From positions 1-56,943 of the forward strand of contig NZ_DASSES010000189.1 of NCBI RefSeq assembly GCF_035695185.1: a stretch of DNA of 56,943 nt. Reading direction: 5' to 3'. The position numbers were made by a program, and so were the translations under genes. The stretch is from Frateuria_A sp035695185 (GTDB lineage Bacteria; Pseudomonadota; Gammaproteobacteria; Xanthomonadales; Rhodanobacteraceae). The notes beneath the pieces were generated by a model that was given only the letters and a program-made list of their open reading frames with translations, made no database searches and had not been told where the DNA came from. Below, in pieces: positions 25,106 through 32,756 of the stretch (positions are counted from its first letter, which is position 1; each line of letters opens with the position of its first letter).

Positions 25106-25267
25106 TCAGGCGGACTTCTTCCTCGGCGCAGCCTTCTTGGCGGCGGCGGGCTTGGTCACGGTGGCCTTGGCGCCGACCACGGCCGGCTGCGCATCATGCG
25201 CACGGCTGTTGCCATAGCTTCCGCGGTAGGTCTTGCCGCGACGGGTCTTGCGATCGCCCTTACCCAT
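25106..25267 (-). CDS. 30S ribosomal protein THX
   Basis: A 53-residue basic protein. MGKGDRKTRRGKTYRGSYG is the diagnostic bTHX core, a peptide that fills a cavity in the head of the 30S subunit. A lysine/alanine/proline-rich tail (KPAAAKKAAPRKK) extends it beyond the roughly 26-residue Thermus form, as is common in proteobacteria. The ATG at 25267 has AAGGAG at good spacing. A frame extending upstream is not supported. A strong terminator follows, so it is probably monocistronic. Confidence 0.93.
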   Translation of the reverse strand: MGKGDRKTRRGKTYRGSYGNSRAHDAQPAVVGAKATVTKPAAAKKAAPRKKSA

Positions 25268-25366
25268 GGGAACTCCTTGATTCGTAATGCGTGAACGGCC
25301 AGCCATCGTAGCAGCGAAGAGGTAAAGCGCAAGAGCGCGGGCAAGCCTGTCGGGGCCACCCGGTAC

Positions 25367-26314
25367 TCAGCGATGGCCGTGCCCGAGGCAGTCCGATGCG
25401 TGGTCGGTACACGGGCCGGCATCCACCTGGACCGTCACGTGAAGGATGCCGAAGCGCTCGCGGAGCAGGCGGTGGATCGCCGCCACCGCCCCGGCGCCGT
25501 CACCCTCCTCCACTTGCGCATGCAGCGTCGCCATGCGGGAACCGGAAGCCAGCTGCCATACGTGCAGGTGGTGGACGTCGCGGATGGAAGCGTCGGCCTG
25601 GCGCAGGGCCTGTTCGACCTCACCCACGTCCAGGTCCTCAGGCACCCCCTCGAGCAGGATGTGCGCCGATTTGCGCAGCAACCGCCAGGCCCCCCCCAGG
25701 ATCAGCAACGAAACCAGCAGCGAGAGCACCGGATCGGCCCAGTTCCAGCCCATGTAGCGCACCGCCAGCGCGGCCAGCACGGCGCCCAGCGAGCCGAGCA
25801 GGTCGCCGAGTACATGCAGGCTGGCGCCGGCCATGTTCACGTCGTCGTGGGCGTGGCCGTGCAGCACGCGCAACACCAGCAGGTTGACCAGCAGGCCCAG
25901 GATCGCCACCGTCAGCATCACGCCGGACAGGATCGCGCCCGGATGCAGCAGCCGGGTCACCGCCTCCCAGGCGATGAACCCGACCAGCACGAACTGGGTC
26001 AGCGCATTGACGAACCCGGCCAGGACTTCTAGCCGGCCGTATCCGTAGCTCCGGCGTGCGTCGGCCGGGCGCAACGCCAGGCGCGCGCCGACGAAGGCCA
26101 GCGCCAGTGCCAGCGCATCGACCATCATGTGGCCGGCATCGGCCAGCAGGGCGAGCGAACCGGACCAGAGGCCTCCGACCGCCTCGGCCAGCAGCATCAG
26201 CAGGGTCAGCAGGAACGCCGCCAGCAGCTTGCGCCCGCGCGCGTCCGGATGCCCGTGGTCATGGTCGTGATCATGATCGTGGCGATGTGGCGGGGAGTCG
26301 TACGACGAAGTCAT
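25367..26314 (-). CDS. Cation diffusion facilitator, CzcD/ZitB-like zinc transporter
   Basis: A 315-residue CDF protein. The N-terminus is a histidine/aspartate-rich metal-binding stretch (HRHDHDHDHDHGHPD). Six membrane helices follow, with HMMVDALALALA and LHVLGDLLGSLGAV carrying the transport-site His/Asp pairs. The cytoplasmic C-terminal domain contains VHHLHVWQLASG. It exports Zn2+ (possibly Cd2+ or Co2+) against protons. The ATG at 26314 gives the family start. It lies 43 bp after the MerC-like gene and probably shares its transcript, which begins behind a Zur box. Confidence 0.92.
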   Translation of the reverse strand: MTSSYDSPPHRHDHDHDHDHGHPDARGRKLLAAFLLTLLMLLAEAVGGLWSGSLALLADAGHMMVDALALALAFVGARLALRPADARRSYGYGRLEVLAGFVNALTQFVLVGFIAWEAVTRLLHPGAILSGVMLTVAILGLLVNLLVLRVLHGHAHDDVNMAGASLHVLGDLLGSLGAVLAALAVRYMGWNWADPVLSLLVSLLILGGAWRLLRKSAHILLEGVPEDLDVGEVEQALRQADASIRDVHHLHVWQLASGSRMATLHAQVEEGDGAGAVAAIHRLLRERFGILHVTVQVDAGPCTDHASDCLGHGHR

Positions 26315-26357
26315 CGCGCCATCGTAGGAACGCGCCGGCGCGTTACACAATCACCGC

Positions 26358-26780
26358 TCAATGCACGCAGCCGGCGTCGTGCACGTGCGGTGGCCGGCGG
26401 TCGAGTCGCAGGTTCACGAAGTGCGCGCTCGCGAGCAGCACGCCGCCACAGGTGACCAGCACGCTGTGCAGCACGATCGGGTACTGCTCTGCGACGGTCA
26501 CGCCCAGCAGCAGCAGCGACACTCCGGGGAACGCCAGCAACAGCGACAGCGGCCGGCGATGCCGGCGGTAGCCATTGACCAGGGTCAACAGCGCGAGCGC
26601 ACAGGCGAATATGACGAACGCCCGCTCGAAACGATGATCGGCAAGGAACTCCAGCCCGGCCACCGGCAGCAGCGCCAACACGAACGGCAGGGCCGCACAG
26701 TGGATCGCGCACAGGAACGACGCCCCCGCACCGAACCGGTCGGCGGTCTGCCATGCGCGTGATGTGGGCGATCGGGCCAT
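26358..26780 (-). CDS. MerC-domain membrane protein
   Basis: A 140-residue protein with four hydrophobic helices. A CAIHC motif sits in the first (GASFLCAIHCAALPFVLAL), as in the MerC mercury-transport family. The C-terminus ends with a histidine/cysteine cluster (RPPHVHDAGCVH), suggesting metal binding. MerC proteins carry Hg2+ across the membrane, but chromosomal homologues without mer genes are uncharacterised and occur near zinc regulators. Here a Zur box overlaps the presumed promoter and zur lies immediately upstream, so a zinc-related role is likely. Confidence 0.85.
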   Translation of the reverse strand: MARSPTSRAWQTADRFGAGASFLCAIHCAALPFVLALLPVAGLEFLADHRFERAFVIFACALALLTLVNGYRRHRRPLSLLLAFPGVSLLLLGVTVAEQYPIVLHSVLVTCGGVLLASAHFVNLRLDRRPPHVHDAGCVH

Positions 26781-26807
26781 CGGCGGGGTCGGTCGGGTTC
26801 GGACCCC

Positions 26808-26825
26808 GATGTTACATTATAACGC
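26808..26825. promoter_or_regulatory. Zur box upstream of the merC-like/CDF pair
   Basis: Read on the minus strand the site is GCGTTATAATGTAACATC. It matches the gammaproteobacterial Zur consensus core GTTATANTATAAC with one mismatch. The same bases contain a TATAAT -10 hexamer for the minus-strand transcript, so bound Zur would block initiation. It starts 28 bp before the merC-like ATG, and zur itself lies about 200 bp further upstream. Confidence 0.75.
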
Positions 26826-26972
26826 CCCACGTTGCCACGATTCTGCAACCGCGCGTCAACGAGGCCGTCGCGACCACGTTCTACAATGGCTGAACGCTGG
26901 CCATACGGGCTCGCAACCAGGTCAACGGTTTTCCGGTGCGGCAATGTTCCCTCCCCGCCAACACCGGAAAAA

Positions 26973-27005
26973 GCGGGGCGCGATACGGGATGTATCGCGC
27001 CCCGC
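26973..27005. terminator. Strong stem-loop after zur
   Basis: A perfect 14-bp stem (GCGGGGCGCGATAC with GTATCGCGCCCCGC) and a five-base loop, flanked by AAAA on the left and TTTT on the right. For the minus-strand zur transcript the T-run follows the stem directly. It lies 15 bp beyond the zur stop and separates zur from the merC promoter. Confidence 0.88.
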
Positions 27006-27020
27006 ACTTTTGGCCGGCGG

Positions 27021-27488
27021 TCAGCCCTTCCGGCAGTGCCTGCAGAGGCCGTGGACCTCCAGCGTCTGCGCCTGCGGCCGGAAACCGAAGGTGCGCGCCT
27101 GCGCCTCGATGAGCTCGGCCACGCGCGCGTCGCATACTTCCTGCGCACTGGCACAGCTGTCGCAGATCAGGAACGGTACCTGGTGCGCCTCCGCCGGATG
27201 GTGGCAGGAAACGTAGGCATTGATCGATTCGAGCTTGTGGATGAAGCCCTGCTCGAGCAGGAAATCCAGCGCGCGATAGACCGTCGGCGGGGCCGCGTTG
27301 CCGTGGTGCTCGCGCAGACGGTCCAGCAGGTCATAGGCCTTGACCGGCTTCCCCGCCGCTGCGACCAGCTCCAGCACTTCCCTGCGCAACGGGGTGAGCC
27401 GCAGGCCACGCTCCTCGCTGGCCTGTTCGACGGCCGCGACGAAACCTTCGGCGCCTTCGACGTGATGTGAGTGGAGCTTGGCTGACAC
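27021..27488 (-). CDS. zur: Zinc uptake regulator, Fur family
   Basis: A 155-residue Fur-family repressor. The winged helix includes LRLTPLRREVLELV and APPTVYRALDFLLEQGFIHK. The dimerisation part holds CHHPAEAHQVPFLICDSC and CRHC, the two CxxC pairs of the structural zinc site. The histidine/cysteine pattern and the phrase SINAYVSCHHP fit Zur rather than Fur. It starts with GTG at 27488, with AAGGA upstream, as no ATG lies near the family start. The Zur box at 26808-26825 beside it supports the assignment. Confidence 0.92.
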   Translation of the reverse strand: MSAKLHSHHVEGAEGFVAAVEQASEERGLRLTPLRREVLELVAAAGKPVKAYDLLDRLREHHGNAAPPTVYRALDFLLEQGFIHKLESINAYVSCHHPAEAHQVPFLICDSCASAQEVCDARVAELIEAQARTFGFRPQAQTLEVHGLCRHCRKG

Positions 27489-27563
27489 GTGCGGTCCTTC
27501 CCGGTGTGGCGTCGATGATACAGCCTGCCGGACACCCCCTGCTTGCAGGCGGCGGCGCCGGGA

Positions 27564-27833
27564 CTACTTCGGCAGGGGCGGCGGCATCCTGCGCCGCGGG
27601 CGGCGCAGGATGACCAGCCAGCCGATCGGACCCAGCACGAACGCCCAGGCAACGCCTTCGGCGGTACGGCCGCGCCACCAGCCCAGCAGTGCGCCGACGG
27701 CGAGGAAAAGGAGGTTCCACCACAGCAGCGCCGTCCACGGAACCAGCGCCATCAGGTTGAGGAAGACGCGCAGGAACGCACCGGGGGCGTCGGGGTCGAC
27801 GCCGTGCATGGCGCGGGCAAGGAGCTCGTCCAT
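27564..27833 (-). CDS. Small two-helix membrane protein
   Basis: An 89-residue hypothetical protein. Two hydrophobic segments (about residues 24-55 and 60-76) are rich in tryptophan (VPWTALLWWNLLFLAVGALL and WAFVLGPIGWLVILRR). They are followed by a basic, proline-ended tail (RRPRRRMPPPLPK). The ATG at 27833 lies 14 bp after the gltX stop, so it is probably co-transcribed with gltX. The same frame is open far upstream inside gltX but reads as shadow sequence there. No family recognised. Confidence 0.65.
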   Translation of the reverse strand: MDELLARAMHGVDPDAPGAFLRVFLNLMALVPWTALLWWNLLFLAVGALLGWWRGRTAEGVAWAFVLGPIGWLVILRRPRRRMPPPLPK

Positions 27834-27847
27834 GCCGCGCCCCAGGA

Positions 27848-29248
27848 TCAGCCCTGCGCGCGCGCGATCGCGTCGTCGATGCGCTTGAGTGCTTCGCCGC
27901 GGCCGGCCAGGTAGATCGTGTGGTCGATCGAGGGCGAGACCTGGGTGCCGGTCATCGCCACGCGCAACGGCTGGGCGATCTTGCCCATGCCCAGCTCCAG
28001 CCTGGCCGCGATCTGCTCGATCGCCTGGTGGATCGACACGGGCTGCCACTCGACGTCGGCAAGCAGCGTCCTCGCTTCGCCGAGCACAGCCACGGCGCTG
28101 TCGTTCTTCAGGTGCTTGGCAACGGCCTTGTCGTCCCATTCGGTGATCGGCGCATACCAGATCCTTGCGCGCTCGGCCATTTCCTTCAGGGTGTGCACGC
28201 GGTCGCGCAGCGCCACGATGACGTCGGCCGGCGCCGGCCCCCTGGACACGTCCACGCCCGCACGCTCGAGGTGCCATTCGAACTCCGGCGCAAGCGCCTG
28301 CGGGTCGTCGCTCTTGAGGTAGTGCTGGTTGAGCCACGCGAGTTTCTCGGTATCGAAACGCGAGGCCGCCTTGTTGACGTCGCTGATGTCGAACAAGCGG
28401 ATCATCTCCTCGCGCGAGAAGATTTCCTGGTCGCCGTGCGACCAGCCCAGCCGCACCAGGTAGTTGAGGATCGCGTGCGGCAGGTAGCCGGCGTCGCGGT
28501 ACTCCATCACGCTGACCGAGTTGGTGCGCTTGGAGAGCTTCTTGCCCTCCTTGTCCAGGATCATCGGCAAGTGCGCGAACTCCGGCACCGGCGCACCGAG
28601 CGCCTGGTAGATGTTGATCTGGCGCGGGGTGTTGTTGACGTGGTCGTCGCCGCGAATGACCTCGGTGATGCCCATGTCGATGTCGTCCACGACCACCGCG
28701 AAGTTGTAGGTCGGCCAGCCGTCGGAGCGGAAGATCACCAGGTCGTCCAGCTCGGCGTTGGACCACTCCACCCGTCCCTTGACCTTGTCTTCGAACACCA
28801 CCGAGCCCTCGGCCGGGTTCTTGAAGCGGATGACGCGGTTGGGATCCTCGCGATAAGGCTCGTTGCGCTCGCGGTAGTAGCCGTTGTATCGGGGCTTCTC
28901 GCCCTTGGCCATGGCCGCCTCGCGCATCGCCTCGATCTCGTCCTTGCTCTCGTAGGCGTAATAGGCCTTGCCTTCGGCCAGTAGCCGGTCGGCGACCTCC
29001 TTGTAGCGGGCCAGGCGGTGCGTCTGGTAGATCGCCGGGCGGTCGGCCGACAGGTCCAGCCAGGCCATCGCGTCGAGGATCGCCTGCACCGCTTCGTCGG
29101 TGGAGCGCTCACGGTCGGTGTCCTCGATGCGCAGCAGGAACTCGCCGCCGCGGCGGCGCGCTTCCAGCCAGCAGTAAAGCGCAGTGCGCGCGCCGCCGAT
29201 GTGGAGGAAACCGGTGGGGCTGGGAGCGAAACGGGTGCGAACGGTCAT
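27848..29248 (-). CDS. gltX: Glutamyl-tRNA synthetase
   Basis: A 466-residue class I synthetase of standard length. The HIGH-type motif is in PTGFLHIGGARTALY and the KMSKS-type motif is KKLSKR. The first also anchors the start MTVRTRFAPSPTG at the ATG 29248; upstream frame is not family-like. It charges tRNA-Glu in the cytoplasm. The leader and promoter lie in the DnaA-box-rich intergenic region 29249-29651. Confidence 0.97.
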   Translation of the reverse strand: MTVRTRFAPSPTGFLHIGGARTALYCWLEARRRGGEFLLRIEDTDRERSTDEAVQAILDAMAWLDLSADRPAIYQTHRLARYKEVADRLLAEGKAYYAYESKDEIEAMREAAMAKGEKPRYNGYYRERNEPYREDPNRVIRFKNPAEGSVVFEDKVKGRVEWSNAELDDLVIFRSDGWPTYNFAVVVDDIDMGITEVIRGDDHVNNTPRQINIYQALGAPVPEFAHLPMILDKEGKKLSKRTNSVSVMEYRDAGYLPHAILNYLVRLGWSHGDQEIFSREEMIRLFDISDVNKAASRFDTEKLAWLNQHYLKSDDPQALAPEFEWHLERAGVDVSRGPAPADVIVALRDRVHTLKEMAERARIWYAPITEWDDKAVAKHLKNDSAVAVLGEARTLLADVEWQPVSIHQAIEQIAARLELGMGKIAQPLRVAMTGTQVSPSIDHTIYLAGRGEALKRIDDAIARAQG

Positions 29249-29416
29249 GGGATCTGCGGGCGAGGTCAAACCGGGGATTTTAGCCGATACCAGCGCGAAG
29301 GCCGATGCGCGGGCTGCCCGCGGCCCGCGCCGCCGGTTCGTCACCACCCGCGGCGGTGCTGGTCACTTCCTGCCCACCGTGTCGCGGCGTGCTTTCCCAT
29401 CAAGCAGATAGATCAC

Positions 29417-29468
29417 CTATCCACAGGCTTACCCCAGCGGCCTCCACAAGTACTGTGGACAACCTGCG
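29417..29468. repeat. DnaA-box-like repeat unit A
   Basis: About 52 bp beginning CTATCCACAGG, one mismatch from the DnaA box TTATCCACA. Within it TCCACA-AGTAC-TGTGGA (29443-29459) forms an inverted pair, the right half being the box-like TGTGGACAA. Unit B, 125 bp downstream, has the same layout. It lies upstream of gltX and downstream of accD. Confidence 0.6.
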
Positions 29469-29541
29469 AAGGCGATGTTCGCGATGCGTAAAAACTGACC
29501 AGCGCGTGCCAAGTGCCTGACCACAAAGCGGCCGGCGCGGT

Positions 29542-29593
29542 TTGTCCACAGGGTTTACCGAAGGGCATCCACATCCGCTGTGGAAAACCCGCC
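29542..29593. repeat. DnaA-box-like repeat unit B
   Basis: About 52 bp, roughly 69 percent identical to unit A by hand alignment without gaps. It begins TTGTCCACAGG (one mismatch from TTATCCACA) and contains TCCACA-TCCGC-TGTGGA at the same offset (29568-29584), running into TGTGGAAAA. The conserved spacing of the three box-like words in both units argues against chance. Confidence 0.6.
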
Positions 29594-29605
29594 GCCATGA
29601 ACGAC

Positions 29606-29627
29606 GATGCCGCCCTCGGGCGGCATC
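29606..29627. terminator. Stem-loop after accD
   Basis: GATGCCGCC pairs with GGCGGCATC around a four-base loop, 25 bp past the accD stop on the minus strand. There is no following T-run, so it may stop transcription weakly or protect the 3-prime end. Confidence 0.5.
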
Positions 29628-29651
29628 GGATTTCATCGACGGCGAGCCCGG

Positions 29652-30521
29652 TCAGGCTGCGCGCGGCGCCTTCATCAGCAGGCCGAACAGTTCGGCAAGC
29701 TTGTCGCGCATCTCGCGGCGATCGACGATCAGGTCGATCGCACCATGTTCGAGCAAGAACTCCGAACGCTGGAAGCCTTCCGGCAGCGTCTCGCGCACGG
29801 TCTGCTCGATCACGCGCGGGCCGGCGAAGCCGATCAGCGCCTTCGGCTCGCCGATGTTGATGTCGCCGAGCATCGCCAGGCTGGCGGAAACGCCGCCGGT
29901 GGTCGGGTTGGTCATCACGCTGATGTAGGGCACGCCGGCATCGCGCATGCGCGCCAGCGCGGCGGACGTCTTGGCCATCTGCATCAGCGAGAACAGCGCT
30001 TCCTGCATGCGTGCGCCGCCCGTGGCGGAGAAGCACACCAGCGCGCTGCGCTCGGCCAGCGCGCGCTCGGCCGCGCGGGTGAATTTCTCACCCACCACCG
30101 AGCCCATCGAGCCGCCCATGTAGGAGAACTCGAACGCGGCGGCGACCAGCGGGCGGCCCTTGAGCTGGCCGCTCATGGTGATCAGCGCATCCTTCTCGCC
30201 GGTGTTCTTCTGGGAGGCGACGATGCGGTCGCGGTATTTCTTGGAGTCGCGGAACTTCAACGGATCGGTGGGCTCCAGGCTCGCCCACAGCTCCTGCGTC
30301 GAACCCGCGTCGAACAGCGCGTGCAACCGCTCGCGCGCGCCGATCGGGTGATGGTGGCCGCACTTGGGGCAGACCATCAGGTTGCGCTCCAGCTCCGGCC
30401 GGTACAGCACGGTGCCGCAGCCGGCGCACTTGTCCCACACGCCCTCGGGCACCTTGCCCTTGTTCACCGGGGTGCTGTGCGTGCGTGCACGCGGGGTCAT
30501 GATTTTCTGGAGCCAGTTCAT
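29652..30521 (-). CDS. accD: Acetyl-CoA carboxylase carboxyltransferase subunit beta
   Basis: A 289-residue protein with the zinc ribbon CAGCGTVLYRPELERNLMVC/PKCG near residues 25-50. The carboxyltransferase core follows (FSYMGGSMGSVVGEKF, SATGGARMQEALFSLMQMAK, NPTTGGVSASLA). With AccA it transfers carboxyl from biotin to acetyl-CoA, making malonyl-CoA for fatty acids. The start MNWLQKIM at 30521 is the usual accD opening. It follows trpA by about 100 bp on the same strand, the order seen in related genomes. folC is not downstream here; gltX is. Confidence 0.97.
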   Translation of the reverse strand: MNWLQKIMTPRARTHSTPVNKGKVPEGVWDKCAGCGTVLYRPELERNLMVCPKCGHHHPIGARERLHALFDAGSTQELWASLEPTDPLKFRDSKKYRDRIVASQKNTGEKDALITMSGQLKGRPLVAAAFEFSYMGGSMGSVVGEKFTRAAERALAERSALVCFSATGGARMQEALFSLMQMAKTSAALARMRDAGVPYISVMTNPTTGGVSASLAMLGDINIGEPKALIGFAGPRVIEQTVRETLPEGFQRSEFLLEHGAIDLIVDRREMRDKLAELFGLLMKAPRAA

Positions 30522-30621
30522 GGGAGCCTCGTTGGAGCTGTGTGCCGCTTGCGACGGCGCCATCTGTACATCTTCGCGAGCCCCGGCTCTTCACCCCCGC
30601 CCTCCCCTAAGAAGGAGCAGC

Positions 30622-31422
30622 TCAGGGCGCGTCCAGTGCTGCGCGTATCGGTGCGAGAAACTCGCGTGCCCGCGCGGCCATCTCGTCGACCGCCATGGCG
30701 CCGGCCAGGCGCTCGACCAGCGCACTGCCGATGACCACGGCGTCGGCGAAGCCGGCGATGGCTTTCGCGCTCGCCGCATCGCGCACGCCGAAGCCGACCG
30801 CCACCGGCGCCTTCGCCCTGGCGCGCGCGTCGGCCACCCGCGCGGCGATGTCCGCCGTGCTCAGCCGTGCCGCGCCGGTGATGCCGGCGAACGACACATA
30901 GTACAGGAAGCCCCGGGCCGCCTCGCACAACCGCACCATACGGGCGGGTGCGGTCGTCGGCGCAGCCAGCAGGATCTGCTGCAGGCCGGCGGCGCGCAGG
31001 GGCTCCAGTACGGCGGACTCCTCCAGCGGGCAGTCCACCACCAGCACGCCGTCGACACCCGCCTGCACGGCGTCACGCGCGAAGCGCCCGAAGCCGTGCG
31101 CCTCGATCGGGTTGAGGTAACCCATCAGCACCACTGGCGTGTCCGCATCGCGCTCGCGGAACTCGCCGACCCAGCGCAGTACGTCACCCAGACCGACGCC
31201 CCGCGCGATGGCGCGCTCGCTGGCATGCTGGATCACCGGGCCGTCCGCCATCGGGTCCGAGAAGGGAACCCCCAGTTCGATCACATCCGCACCGGCCGCG
31301 ACCAGCGCGTGCATGAGCGCGACCGTGTTCCCGGGCGAAGGGTCCCCCGCGGTGACGAACGGAATCAGCCCGGTACGCCCGGCCGCCTTCAGCGCGGCGA
31401 AGCGATCGTCGAGGCGGCTCAT
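30622..31422 (-). CDS. trpA: Tryptophan synthase alpha chain
   Basis: A 266-residue TIM barrel with LIPFVTAGDPSPGNTV, the catalytic Glu in DVIELGVPFSDPMADGPVIQ and Asp in VLVVDCPLEE. It cleaves indole-3-glycerol phosphate and channels indole to TrpB. Its ATG overlaps the trpB stop by 4 bp (31419-31422), giving tight translational coupling suited to the alpha2beta2 complex. Length is normal. Confidence 0.97.
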   Translation of the reverse strand: MSRLDDRFAALKAAGRTGLIPFVTAGDPSPGNTVALMHALVAAGADVIELGVPFSDPMADGPVIQHASERAIARGVGLGDVLRWVGEFRERDADTPVVLMGYLNPIEAHGFGRFARDAVQAGVDGVLVVDCPLEESAVLEPLRAAGLQQILLAAPTTAPARMVRLCEAARGFLYYVSFAGITGAARLSTADIAARVADARARAKAPVAVGFGVRDAASAKAIAGFADAVVIGSALVERLAGAMAVDEMAARAREFLAPIRAALDAP

Positions 31423-32630
31423 ACCTGCACCCCTTCGCGCGCGGCGATGGTATGTACGTCCTTGTCGCCGCGGCCGGAGAGATTGCACAGCACCAGCGCG
31501 TCCTTCGGGTACTCGCGTGCCAGCTTCATCGCCTGCGCCACCGCATGGCTCGATTCGAGCGCGGCCAGAATGCCTTCGGTGCGGGCGAGCAGGTGGAAGG
31601 CTTCCAGCGCCTCGTCGTCGGTGACACCGACGTACTCGGCCCGCCCGGCATCCTTGAGGAAGGCATGCTCGGGACCCACGCCCGGGTAGTCCAGGCCGGC
31701 GGACACCGAATGCGTCTCGGTGATCTGGCCATTGTCGTCGCACAGCACGTAGGTACGGTTGCCGTGCAGCACGCCCGGCCGGCCGGCCGCCAGCGAGGCG
31801 GCATGGTGGCCCGTGGCGATGCCCTCCCCCGCGGCCTCGGCGCCGACGATGCGCACGCCGGCATCGTTGAGGAAGGCGTGGAACAGGCCGATCGCGTTGG
31901 AGCCGCCGCCCACGCAGGCGGTAATGGCGTCGGGCAGGCGGCCGTAGCGCTCCAGCATCTGCGCGCGCGCCTCACGGCCGACGATCGCGTTGAAGTCGCG
32001 CACCATCTGCGGATACGGGTGGGGACCGGCGACCGTGCCGATGATGTAGAAGGTGTCGGCCACGTTGGTGACCCAATCGCGCATGGCCTCGTTGAGCGCG
32101 TCCTTGAGCGTCTTCGACCCGGACGTCACCGGCACCACCTCGGCGCCCAGCAGCTTCATGCGATAGACGTTGATCTTCTGCCGCTCGATGTCGACTGCGC
32201 CCATGTAGACCACGCACTTCATGCCGAAGCGGGCGGCCACCGTGGCGCTGGCCACGCCGTGCTGGCCGGCGCCGGTCTCGGCGATCACGCGCTGCTTGCC
32301 CATGTGGCGGGCGACCAGCGCCTGGCCGACCGTGTTGTTGATCTTGTGCGCACCGGTGTGGTTCAGGTCCTCGCGCTTGAGCAGGATCCTGGCCCCGCCG
32401 ACATGCCGCGACAGGCGCTCGGCGTGATAGACCGGACTCGGGCGGCCCACATAGTCCTTGAGGTCCCGGTCCAGTTCGGCGATGAACGCGGGATCCTGCC
32501 GCAGGCGCTGGTACGCCTCGGTAAGTTCGGCCAGCGGCGCCATCAGCGTTTCGGCGACGTAACTGCCGCCGTAGGCGCCGAAGCGGCCGTTTTCGTCCGG
32601 CCAGCGGTGGAAGTCCTGGGTGGATGACAT
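31419..32630 (-). CDS. trpB: Tryptophan synthase beta chain
   Basis: A 403-residue PLP enzyme. The PLP lysine is in LNHTGAHKINN, with ETGAGQHGVASAT and the phosphate-binding GGGSNAIG loop. It condenses indole and serine to tryptophan. The start MSSTQDFHRWPDENGRFG at 32630 is typical. It is divergent from a LysR gene of the TrpI type across 126 bp, as in Pseudomonas, where TrpI and indoleglycerol phosphate activate trpBA. Confidence 0.97.
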   Translation of the reverse strand: MSSTQDFHRWPDENGRFGAYGGSYVAETLMAPLAELTEAYQRLRQDPAFIAELDRDLKDYVGRPSPVYHAERLSRHVGGARILLKREDLNHTGAHKINNTVGQALVARHMGKQRVIAETGAGQHGVASATVAARFGMKCVVYMGAVDIERQKINVYRMKLLGAEVVPVTSGSKTLKDALNEAMRDWVTNVADTFYIIGTVAGPHPYPQMVRDFNAIVGREARAQMLERYGRLPDAITACVGGGSNAIGLFHAFLNDAGVRIVGAEAAGEGIATGHHAASLAAGRPGVLHGNRTYVLCDDNGQITETHSVSAGLDYPGVGPEHAFLKDAGRAEYVGVTDDEALEAFHLLARTEGILAALESSHAVAQAMKLAREYPKDALVLCNLSGRGDKDVHTIAAREGVQV

Positions 32631-32721
32631 GTGAGGTTCCCGTGCAGCGAGGTGGAGCGGCACCCGGGCTTGGGGCGCAGCAGGCCCGGAACGCTAGCGC
32701 AGGGCGGATGACGGGAAAAGC

Positions 32722-32740
32722 GATAAGATCGCCTTCTATC
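32722..32740. promoter_or_regulatory. Candidate TrpI operator between trpB and trpI
   Basis: GATA (32722-32725) and TATC (32737-32740) form a dyad with an 11-bp centre, the spacing of LysR-type T-N11-A boxes. It lies 16 bp before the trpI ATG, placing it over the trpI promoter and upstream of the trpBA promoter, as expected for an autoregulated divergent activator. Confidence 0.5.
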
Positions 32741-32756
32741 TGTCAGTAAAACTCAC

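Noticed and set aside
27564..28766. A 400-codon minus-strand frame ending in the small two-helix membrane protein
   Set aside because: All but the last 89 codons lie out of frame inside gltX; only the part from the ATG at 27833 looks like a protein.
29249..29651. Chromosomal replication origin suggested by DnaA-like boxes
   Set aside because: No dnaA, dnaN, gyrB, rpmH, parA or gidA nearby and no AT-rich unwinding stretch. Kept only as a repeat-type finding.
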